Source: Oscheius dolichura (Eukaryota; Nematoda; Chromadorea; Rhabditida; Rhabditidae). From it: a stretch of 64,000 nt of DNA. Made by a program: the position numbers and the translations under genes. Of this stretch, positions 44,384 to 54,700 are shown piece by piece (position 1 is the first letter of the stretch; each line of letters begins with the position of its first letter). A model generated the notes under the pieces. That model did not search any database. It was given only the letters and a program-made list of their open reading frames with translations, and had not been told where the DNA came from. The stretch lies in the NCBI GenBank assembly GCA_932521035.1, contig OW051497.1:11284001-11348000 (forward strand). The letters are read 5' to 3'.

Positions 44384-45417
44384 AGCGTTGTTTCAACCAA
44401 GTTTAATATATCTAAGAAGTACCGCAACATAAAGTCTGGACGTTATTCACCCGTTTTCTATATCCAAAATCTCAGTCTTCTTCTTACGGCAACCGCGTCT
44501 TAATTGGTGATGCGCGGCATGCTCCGGCGTGTGGCTCACTGCTATTGTGGGGCGGGTCCGCTAATATCTTACCGAGAGAAAGCCCGTGGCCCATTTCTGG
44601 GAGGATAAATTTTAACAACTCGTTATACAAAGCATAGCGTAGTCTAATCATTTAAAATAAACACCCCGTTTTACTCTACTAGATTCATGGCCTATTTTCC
44701 TTTTTGGAGGGGAGAAGGTCTTTTTTCATGACATATGTATGCTGCAGTCTGGACTGGGGACCCTTTCTTGTAAGGCGTAGGTCTATTTGTAGAATGAAAG
44801 AAGTACAATCAAAATAAAGGGGTCCTATAAATTCCCGTTGGAGGTCGAATAGCTGGGCCTGACTCTTTTAATTAATTCACCTAGGCTAGATGGTGGTTTT
44901 GACCAAGATTTCTATTTTCTCAGATGAATAGACTAGGTTTGAATCGAACTGTGGTTATATAGTGAAAATATGAGGTTAATTCTACCTCTATGGTATTAAT
45001 AAAAAAATAATAGAAAGCTTAGGCCTGACCCGTTGATTGTAGTGCGAGGAACGAGCAGAAAGCCATGGAAAAAAAGAAAATTAAATTAAAATTATATCAA
45101 CTAATGTAATCCCTGTCTCCAAATTCCGTTCACAAGTGTTCCCTGCCTGTCAAATTGATCGTCATCATTTGTTGTTAGATTTCTACGGGCAAGTAACTGG
45201 ATAACAGGGGCAATATCACCCAATCAAATGCTGAGCTTTGCTGAGGAACCACGTACATTTGTTCAGTCCCCCGTTGTAGGAAGTTTTCCTTATTGCTATT
45301 CACAATCACAGAAAAAGAACTTTGACTTGTGCTCTGTTGATAACCCGTATTCCGATGAGATGAGTGATATTCTTTTTGCAAAATGAGAGGAGCTAACGTC
45401 TATGCAGGAAACTAAAG
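44384..45417. other. Intergenic, no confident gene
   Basis: A search by eye for aspartyl-protease upstream exons on the minus strand failed. A 68-codon minus ORF at 45175-45381 has a usable length but no match. Confidence 0.4.
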
Positions 45418-45700
45418 TTATTCAATCAGGAGCACACTGTAAACTGAGGAAAACGATGAAATCCGCAATAATATGATTTCTCATCAAGGGGCGACTGAAA
45501 GTCCGCGAGGGGCGAGTGTCAAAGGAACCCACAGGCATTTGAGTACCCTCCGGGAAATAATAATTGATGTCTACGTGATTATATTTAGGCTTATAAGTGA
45601 TTACTATAGAAGACGTAACAAAATATGTGTTCCAAAGAATAAGATTTAAAACTATAGCTAATACACCCAGTACAATAAAAAAGACAAGCTTCTCTGACAT
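45418..45700 (-). CDS. Small single-pass membrane protein
   Basis: From an ATG at 45700 the frame gives MSEKLVFFIVLGVLAIVLNL, a signal-anchor or signal peptide, then YFVTSSIVITYKPKYNHVDI and FPEGTQMPVGSFDTRPSRT. A 52-nt intron (donor inside CTTTCA|GTCGCC, acceptor TTCCTCAG) leads to a short end. Without splicing the frame continues for about 20 more residues. A 17-bp piece of coding sequence (45491-45507) equals half of the 30-bp palindrome at 47981. No family is recognised; it resembles the other small membrane proteins only in plan. Confidence 0.4.
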
Positions 45701-46884
45701 TTGAAAGGTGTCAGGGCATGGAATGACTGGTCGGAACTGTTTCGAGAGACAGCTCGGAATGATAGGGTTTGATACCACGGATGTGTGTGAATGCCGAAGG
45801 GCAAATAAGGTGACTGTCAGGAGTGAACAACATGATTTGCTGATCACGCAGTCACTGAAAATGGGGGAAAATTTTTAACAATTCCCCATAAATTACTGGA
45901 ATTGGGTCGTATACTCCATAAGATGAGGCCATCCCCATTTTGTCAAAACGACCATATTTCTTCATTGGGACCTCTAATCAGCATGTATGTATCTGTTATT
46001 CTGGGAAACACCTCATCCTCATAGTTTTCATGAAAGTTTTATCTGAAATCTTCTCCCCTTTCTATACGAAAGCCGTTGCCTGTGAGAGTTTTATCAGCGC
46101 TTTTTTTCTCATTTCCCACCAAAGACGGCCGTCTGTCTAGGAAAAATGGCGGGGACGGCTCGTGATCTGTGGTGAAATCCACCAGGACTGTTGGAGATGA
46201 TGAGGTTCTTTGACAATATGTAAATAATTAAAAGGTAAGGATGGGGGAATGTTGTGAGGAGGGTGAGAACACCCGTCGGTGGGGTGAGGGAGTCCGCATC
46301 CATCCCGCTGATCTTGTTGCTGCTGCTGTTGGTTGAAGTCGTTGATCGGTTTGGATTTGGAATCCAGTAGATACAACCTAATTGACTCACCAAAAACGGC
46401 CGTTTGTGTACTCCAGTCCGGCTTGAGGATCGAGGGGGTAGCATCAGTAGAAGTCGAAGTCGGTAGAGGTAGGCTACAGGAATTGGCTGCTTTGGAAGAG
46501 TAATGGGGAGCGATATATCTTATTGTTGCCGCTGCTGTTGGTTGAAATCGTTATTCGGTTAGGATTTGGAATCCAGAAGAGCGTAAGGCGCCAGTAGAAG
46601 TTGAAGTCGCGAACGTCCACAACAATCGAGGTTGCCTGCTTTGGCGGCACAGAAATGGGGGTGGAAAGAAATATAATCTCCCTGACTGTTCCTTTTCCAC
46701 TTCCCCTGTGGAGGGAGGTCCAAGGTGGACAGCAAAGGCTATACCATCCCTCCTTTGATTATCCTGCACTTCCCGTCCTCGTCGCTATACAGTTTTCTTC
46801 TAAAGCCACGTGTACTAGTCTTTGTCTAGACGCTTTTTTCTTCTTCCCCCACAAAACGCCTTGTCCCCGCCCACTTTCTATATC

Positions 46885-46892
46885 TATATAAA
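46885..46892 (+). promoter_or_regulatory. TATA box
   Basis: TATATAAA, 64 bp upstream of the ATG at 46956 and followed by a GC-free leader. Fits a core promoter. Confidence 0.5.
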
Positions 46893-46955
46893 CCCCTTCT
46901 CTGCCTTTGAAGGCATACTATTCCGTTCCACCGTATACACACATTTCCTAGCAAT

Positions 46956-47056
46956 ATGATCTACACCCACAGCAACAACGACTCGGAGACCAGTAAGTTT
47001 TTAAAATAAGAAAGAATAAAACATAACATTTAGAACCTCCCATTAAAGGGAAGTGA
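46956..47056 (+). CDS. Possible 19-residue micropeptide gene
   Basis: An ATG 64 bp after a TATA box starts MIYTHSNNDSETKPPIKGK across two exons (46956-46992 and 47034-47056) with a 41-nt intron bearing standard GTAAG and ATTTAG ends. AATAAA follows at 47099. Everything a small mRNA needs is present within 220 bp, yet the product is tiny and the locus lies between repeat arms. It may equally be a non-coding transcript or a truncated gene start. Confidence 0.3.
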
Positions 47057-47980
47057 GGGGCCCTTGGAGGATGACCAATCAATGTGGCTCTACTGTTAAA
47101 TAAATTATCGCCACTGATTCTTATTTGTTCTTTTCTTTGGGGATGGGGGGCTTGGAAACAAGAAGTTGGGGGCTCCATCCTTTCCAGAACAGTCGTTGAT
47201 CAGTGATCATAAATCTCCTTGATAAATCTCTTCCATGAAGAGCTTTGAACTTGTCGTCGGTACTTCTCGAAACTTGTCGAAACATGGCGAGGCCTGTCAA
47301 GACTAGACAAAGCCTTTCGAAAGCTTTGTATCTGAAAGTCGGCAGCAACCGGCATTGGCTGCTTCGATGGAAGAGAAATGACCGCCCGAGGAGTGGAAAG
47401 AAACAGAAACCTAAGCCGACTTTCGCCGACTTCAACTCGTGTTGCTGCTCGTTCGTCGCCGTGCAGCCGTGGCAAAGGATAGAAGCCCAAGCCTCAAGCC
47501 GGACTGGAGCATCGTGAGGTCGTAGGCTCTATAGAACTTCATCCACTCCCACAAAGTCTGAGCGGATTTCATCACAGATCACGAACCGTCCCCGCCATTT
47601 TCCCTAGACAGACGGCCGTTTTTGGTGGGAAAGGAGAAAAAAAGCGTCGATAAAATTCTCGCAGACAGCGGATTTCGTATAGAAAGCGGAGAAGAATTCG
47701 GCTAAAAACTTTCAAGATTCTTTTTCAAAAATAAATTTTCACGTAACCTTCTACTTTTCCCGATGAAATTTTCCTGTGTTCTCCTATCACCGTGACGTTC
47801 CCTCGTGTTATCCCCCTCCTTACGACATTCTCCTGCTCCTTTCTCCCAGTCAGGAAGGGGAAATGAAATGTCTCTCGCTGACGAACGAAGATTATCCATG
47901 ACTGAATGTCAGTTAAGGAAATTATCTTATAGGTGGACCTGGCCCAAATACTCTCTCAAACACCGGAGTCAACAGGACGC

Positions 47981-48010
47981 GCGACTGAAAGTCCGCGGAC
48001 TTTCAGTCGC
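47981..48010. repeat. Perfect 30-bp palindrome
   Basis: GCGACTGAAAGTCCG followed by its exact reverse complement. The left half plus two bases also occurs at 45491-45507 in a possible coding exon. Confidence 0.85.
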
Positions 48011-48285
48011 CCCTCTCAGATTTTCGTCATTTACAGATGAAACTAATATCGTAGTGAGTATATCCGCCGTTTGATTGCATTTTTCTCCCGATTACAGCGT
48101 TTTCAGGAAAAACTAAATAGAGCATTTTGATGAGCAAAATTAGCTCTACAAAATAAGACCAATTACAACAAAATTCATGATAGTTTCGAAAAATCGGGGT
48201 ACGGTAGCAGAAACGGTCATACTGTCCCTTTAAATAACGACTCATTGAGATAGTTCACCTTCTCGGCTTTGCCCTTTCTATCTTA

Positions 48286-48455
48286 CTAGTATGCCTCCGG
48301 CCGCCTTTGGCCGCGCTTGGATTAAACATTTGACAGTCGGATTAGTTCCGACAGTCGAAACTTTCTGCATCTCTCTCATTTGACCTGTCGATCTACACAG
48401 ACGGCAGGTCTTACAGACAGACACACAGACATCTGTCCATTATTAGGGTAGGATA
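48286..48455 (-). mobile_element. Helitron-like 3' end, second copy
   Basis: On the minus strand this repeats the segment at 18257-18447, including the tract rich in GTCTGTCTGT, GACAGGTCAAATGAGAGAG, the hairpin GCGGCC-AAAG-GGCCGC-like stem, CGGAGGCATA and terminal CTAG followed by T. Two copies with identical ends define the terminus. Confidence 0.75.
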
Positions 48456-48770
48456 GCGGTATCTTGTACTCTTTGAAATTAACTCGTGGCGCGAAATAGT
48501 GGCTGGTAGTACAAGCTTTCGTTCATTTGCACTCAAAGGAAGGATCCGGAATTGCCCTAACGAGATCCAAACTTCATCCTTCCAGCTGACGTTTGTCTGA
48601 ACTCTTGGCATAGACATAGACAGAATCCGGTCAAAGATATATTTGATTAACGGTCAGAAGCCGACAATGTTATTTTTCGTCTCTGCTGTCAGTTTTTGGG
48701 GCGCAACATGACAGCCGCGAGGAGTCGAGGCCACAGTCGCCCTTTGTAGATCCCGAAAAGCTGGAGCAGC
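48456..48770. other. Intergenic upstream of the lustrin-domain gene
   Basis: No gene or strong repeat seen. Promoter side of the gene at 48771. Confidence 0.4.
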
Positions 48771-51454
48771 ATGCGTTGCTGCGTCCTGCTGCTACTTTTT
48801 CCTTATCTTACCCACCAGAGTTATTTCAAGAAGCTTTTTGCTGATGCCGGCGTTGCCATCCACTGTCCCTCCGGTATATTTATTACATTCTGTATTATCA
48901 ATAGTCTTCTCTAGATAATAGAGTATACATTCATCCCATTTCTGGTGATCTCCAACAATGTAGTCAACAGTTAGGCAATTATAATGAGAGCAGTTGCCCA
49001 GAGGGAACAGTCTGTGAACGTTTTCCTATTCTTATTCCCGGGTTTCAAGTCAGTCCCCTCTTTCACCCCACACCGTTATATTTAGGATTATTGCTGTTGG
49101 TCTGACAGCCAAACCACGGATACTGAAAATCTAATACTTGGAACAACCAGTGTGTTTTCTTTTCGTCCGTAAAATACTATCTTTCAGCTGAAATTCCAGA
49201 TGAACTGATTCCGTTTACAGAGTATCCTGTAATTCAACCTATGAGAAAATTAGTAGTGACGGCGGCTCCAGAGAGGCCGGATGATGAAGACAATGGTGGT
49301 GAGGATGAAGGTAGGGTTCTGTTTTGAGAGGGTATAACAGAAACTGGTAGACTATGAGGAGCCAACGACGAAAAGGCCAAGAAACAGGAAGACCACCACT
49401 ACAACCACGACAGAGGAACCTACGACAACCACCAAAAAGTGTGTACCTTTATTGACAACAATTTTGTGTGCTTAGGCCGTCTAATCGCCGTCTTCCAAGA
49501 TGTCAAAATCAGGACGACAGGCCCCTTATAGACTTTGGCAACCGTCTGAGGGACTGCTATCATCAGGTAGGACCTCCTTTCACCTTACATCTGGAATTTT
49601 AGCAATGTAATCGTGGATATAGGTGTGAGTTTAATAAAGAGATCAGGAGATTTATTTGCTGTGGGCAGACTACTGACTCAATGCCTCCTCCGGCCGGTTA
49701 GATAGTTTTATAAAGATATATTAATCTGTTCAGGCCTTCCATATATCCCTCAACCAAAGCCATTGATTCCTCGTCCATATAGACCGCGTCCTTTTGGTAT
49801 ACTGAATGATGGAGATGAGGACGAAGAAGGAAACGGCTGTCCGCAAAACAAACAGTCTGGATGCAAAAATATCCACCCAGGGAGCAACCAAAACCACAAC
49901 AGCAACAATATGAATAATGGAAATACCAATGGAAATGAAAACGGATACAACCGAGGCAACGAGAACGCCAGTGGACATGGGAATATGAACGGCAGTCCGA
50001 ACAATAACAACAACCAGAACATGAATCAAAACGGAAGCAACAACAATAATAACCATCAGAATAATAATTATAACAATTGGAATGAAAATGGCTGCCCTTA
50101 CAACCAGAATAGACCAACCACGACTTCTGGTTGCCCGTATGGGCCCACTAACAGACCACCACCTCAGGGGATAAACGACGGCTGCTCGGGAAATGCTATG
50201 CAAGGTTGTGGGATGAAAGGAGGATGGAACCAAAATGTAAGCAGAATGATAAAAGATCAAATATTCATTTCAGGGAAAGAACAGCGGAAACAATGTAGAG
50301 CAGCAACAGCTTCCTCCGCCTAGAGCATTGCCAGAGCCTCAGCCTATTCATCCAACTGGAAACAGTGGAAATGGAATGAACGGACCTCATGAAAACCGAG
50401 TTGGAAATGGGAACTGGGGTGACTACGATAATCCTTTCGATTCTAACCAAGGGAACAGTGCATATAATAGAGGAAACGGAGGATATGAGGTAAAGAGGCC
50501 GGTAAACATGGTGGATAATTATTTTGTAGAATTCTCAAGTACCAAGACCACAATCTAAAGGAATTAGTGGATCAAACAGCGGCCAGTGGTCAGGACCAGC
50601 GAATGGAGGGAACTGGAACAATGGAAATGGTGGCAACAATTGGGCTGAATCATCGAGTGTTCCCAACTGGCAAGGACCTCCACCGAATGATCAGAATGGT
50701 TGGAACAATGGAGCTCCAACCCAACAAGGCGGCGGCAACTGGAATGGACCTCCCCCCATCCCTGAAAATATTCCCGTCCCAAACAAGAATAGATGGATTG
50801 CTGTACCCTCTGGAAATGGAAATCCCCAACCGCCGGATAATTCAGTTAATGGTTGGACTGGTGGGAAAGGAAACAACTGGGAGAATCAAGGAGACTGGGG
50901 TCCGCCTCAACCGAACTTTGGTAACTTGGTTTGTTAGATTAATCTCACTTTTGTAGGTAATGCTGCTGTAAATATGGGCAAAGGCAAAAGGCCTAACATG
51001 GTACCAGTAGCAATTAGCAGTAGCACAAATGGGCCTGCACCAATGGCCCCAAATAAGATGGGACCACGAAATGGAATGGGCAATGACTACAATGATTACG
51101 GCGATGGCACTCAGGATAACAAAAATTGGGGTAAGAACAATCAGTCAGTAGTACTGTAGTTTTAGGTAGTGGAGCAGGAGGCCCCGCTGGTCATAGTACT
51201 GGCCAGCCTCGACCTTTCAACTCTTGGAACACTGGTAGCACAGGATCAAACAAAAGAAGATCATCAAGTATTGAAGAGATTTTATGAGAGAAATAAAGAT
51301 ATTTTCAGATACTGAACAATGTCCAGCTGGTAACGAATTTCGAGAACAGGGCAATGCACCCAAATGTTTCCCTCCTGGCTCAGACTCGTGTCCATTGAGC
51401 CATCCGCGATGCATTCCGTCTTCTTCCCTCGATCATAATGTCTGCTGTTTATAA
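48771..51454 (+). CDS. Secreted lustrin-type Cys-rich, N/G/W-rich protein
   Basis: About eleven exons encode roughly 690 residues. The signal peptide is MRCCVLLLLFPYLTHQS. Lustrin-type cysteine modules follow: IHCPSDNRVYIHPISGDLQQ with SSCPEGTVCERF and QDYCCW; then CQNQDDRPLIDFGNRLRDCY with NRGYRCEF and FICC; the last is EQCPAGNEF, CFPPGSDSCPLSH and the end NVCCL. Between modules lie a Thr-rich linker and a long Asn/Gly/Trp-rich low-complexity stretch. There NNNNNQNMNQNGSNNNNNHQ gives way to repeats around GNWNGPP/GWNNGAP. Nematode lustrin proteins are secreted and probably matrix-associated. AATAAA occurs at about 51580. nphp-4 starts 320 bp downstream on the same strand. Confidence 0.85.
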
Positions 51455-51774
51455 CCACGAGTACTCGCAAGGCGAGGGAGAGAATTGTCATACACATGAA
51501 CCTCATTAAATTTTATTGCAGTTTTATTTTATTCCTTGTTCGATTTTCAATAGAAGGCATTCGGGGAGGGAATAGGGAATAAAAGAGAGCCACTAGCGGA
51601 TGCTTGTCTGCTAAAAAACTCGTCAATATCAACTGGCAGACCATTCCAGATGTTTACACCCCAATTTGAATGCTGTTGGCTTGGTTGCTAGGCAGCGCGC
51701 CACGAGGGTCACCTTCTCTAGTCCACAAATAATCCCGAGCCGTATAGTCATTCCCCCCTCCCCTTTTGGGGTAG

Positions 51775-54700
51775 ATGTCTTCTATCCATGATTGGTACAG
51801 CAACTTCCTGGCCAGACGATGTATTCCCATCAAGAGAGACCTTCCACATCGTGGAACTAATGACGGATTCGCTCTAATTATTGAAGCACTGCATTACACA
51901 AAAGTATTTTTCCCTTTTGAACCTCAATTTATCTTCTAGCTGGCACCAAGTTCTCGCTATCGAATCTCGTCTTTCTTTTTCGATGCCAAAACCTGTCAAC
52001 TCTTCGGCAGTCCTTACCATGGCTCCTGGAATAGGCCTGACCATCACGACTGCTACGTCAACGACGTATATTTCATTATTTTACGAATAACCCTTTATTC
52101 AGACTTTATTTTTCCACTGTCCAAGGTTAGACGATTCTGTTCTTCTAATTGTAGAAGTAGTTGTCGATACTGAAGACCCAAAGTAAGCAGAATCTATTAT
52201 TTTCATGTTTTGTTTTCAGCGAGCCGTTAAAAACAATAGCCTGGGCTCCGATTACAATATCTGGATTTTATGAAACTGTCCCGGAGTACAACAAACTACC
52301 AAAGGAGCTACCCCTGACAAAGTGAGTACTTGATAGAATAAGAGCTCAATTTTTCCAGACTGAAACTACATCCGGGGACACCAAAAGTTCTTACCTTCAC
52401 CAGGAATTTTAACAGCGACACGGCTATTGGAATCCTGGACTGTTGTCTATGTGTTCATTCTCCATTAGTAGAAGCCTTTGACTACTTTCCAGATTTCTGT
52501 ATTGTTGGGGAGAAGGAACGGATTCCTGGACTTGTTTATAATTCAAATAGTAAAAAAATAAAAATAAATCCTTGTCTATCATAAACATTTTAGTAACTCA
52601 ACTGGCTCTTCCCAAGAGATTGCCTACCATCCCCGCCATATTGGAAGAAATCGCCTTATCCTTCGGCCCTCACGCTGAGAAAATAGAAAAGCTAATTTTA
52701 GATGATGTGAGTCTTTCGGAGCTGTTGAGTATAGTGAACTTTCAGATGAAAACAGATCGACTATACAGAGAAAATCACAATCCCGGTACTTTATTGCAAC
52801 CAATGTGTGTTTTAGAAAGAAGACTAAGGGTAGGGCAAGTCAATTGCCAAATTATTTCTCTAGATATCTATCCACAACGGGTATACATTTCTATTCGAGC
52901 CTCTAGTTGTTCACCTGTCGTCTGCTGATGAGATTTCTATGGGTACTCATTCTCTTCGAAGGAAAGGGCGGCCATTGAGCAGAAGCTCTACCGATATCAG
53001 GTTTATTTTTGTTGTTTTCCCGGCTCATTAGATTATAGAACGGAAATCAACACTTTATTTGTGAGATCGAAAGTAACTCTTCCTTCAATGGCAGAAGATA
53101 ACCGTCTAGCAATTGTCTTTGCTTTGGACTACCTTATTGGGACAAGAAATAAACAAGTAAGCCATTCACAAGAAATAGATTAGAATCCATTTAAGGGTAA
53201 TGTAGCTGGTGATGCCCAATCCGTCGTCATTGGCTGGGGAGTATGGAAACCCGAGCGACAGAAGCTCGGGCCAGTGCATGCTAGCGGTAAGAGAAATTTA
53301 GCAATTTTTACTGGTTGCTTTCAGTAGCCCTGATCGGCGGACCTCGGCCAAATCCAGAAGAATGTCTCTGTTTCAAGAATCTTCTTCATCTTTACCAGAA
53401 AGACGATAGCATGTTCACGGAGAGCGCCCCGAAAATAACCATCCATTTTGTATTCTCAACAGAAGAGTAAGCAGGTCAAGGATAATGCATGCCATTCTTT
53501 TGTAGAGGTGGAAAGTGGACAATGGATTCTGGTAGATCTATTACAAATGAAAGAGCAGAGGAGCCTGTTAGAAGCGGAACTCCTGGGCCTAGAAGAGAAA
53601 TTTCCAAAACGGATAGCGATGATAGGGAAGCTAGGAGAAATACTGAAGCAGAAAAAGAAGAAAATAACATTAGCAGTCTCCCACCAGTGGAGAAACCAGT
53701 ATGTATAATTGTTCCTTCTTAATATTATCTTTTAAAGAAAGTGGATTCTGGTCGAACGTCTGCAAGTAGAGCATTTGAGGATAGATTGGATCAGCTCATT
53801 GAATCGGAGGTTGAGTCCCCTAGAGATGATCTCTCCAGCTCTTATGAGTTTCCTTGGAAGGAGTCAAGGTCATTAACTCCTTACATTTACAACTTCTCTT
53901 AAGGATGACTAATATTTCGAGATCTGTCTATGCTTCCCTAGCCAAGGCTCCATTTGCCCAGATCTTAGACCGCCACGGAGAGGCGCCACCGCAGGTTGAC
54001 GTTTCCGGCACCTATAGCACCATAGATCTCAATGTCGAAATTCACGATCGTCTCAATACCAATGAGATCGTTCTTCAGTTTCTTGCTTTCAAATGGTACT
54101 CTTTACAATTTACCACTCCCTACATTTATTGTAGGCTGGATAAACCAGAATCTGTTTCTCCTACAAAATTATTCTTCACTACACAGTTCTACCGTTTCCC
54201 CATGATGACAACAGAAGAGTAAACAGGAACTTTGGCAAATAATAAGTTTATTTAGGCTTCTACTGTCTGAAACAAATAACAACGGCGAGCCGAGAATTCT
54301 GAAAAGGTTGGATAGTGATGGGAGAGAGATCAACGATGAGCCTGGTTTTACTGTAAGGCCCATGATGTTCTGTCTGTATGCCAAATTTAGTCCAAGTTTA
54401 TTGTGGACCGGCCAGCTGGTTTAGAAGAGAAGGAACTGATCAAGTTTCTACAGTTTAGCCACCTATTCATCGAAGTATGGGATGCTAACTCCTTGATACT
54501 TTTGGGCACCTGCATTATAAACTTGAGGGTAAGGCGAAGTTCTCAGAGAAATTTATGAAAATTGCAGCCTTTGCTTCGTCAAGGACAGGAAGCGGTTGCG
54601 GTAGCCTTGCAGTGCCCAGTCGTTTTTGCCGCTATTTACCCGGAAAGGAAAATAACCGGCTTGCTGTTTATTAAAATGGCTAATATCGGCCATCCCTCTT

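Larger units (their letters stand above)
46051..47693. mobile_element. TIR-bounded element, about 1.6 kb
   Basis: Arms at 46051-46180 and 47563-47693 are imperfect reverse complements over about 130 bp; both contain GACGGCCGTCTGTCTAGG and GGCGGGGACGG. They enclose 1.38 kb with internal direct repeats (GCTGTTGGTTGAA.TCGTT..TCGGTT at about 46327 and 46534) and matches to the repeat at 20900. No transposase is visible. It may be a non-autonomous DNA transposon or a nested repeat cluster. Confidence 0.6.

Noticed and set aside
46109-46444. 111-codon minus ORF at the left repeat arm
   Set aside because: It spans the inverted-repeat arm and low-complexity Gln/His codons; no motif or start context.
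49698-50260. Very long minus ORFs opposite the lustrin-type gene
   Set aside because: They are the antisense of the Asn/Gly-rich repeat (AAC/GGA codons read as Val/Ile/Cys/Tyr); the plus strand has signal peptide, Cys modules and consistent introns.
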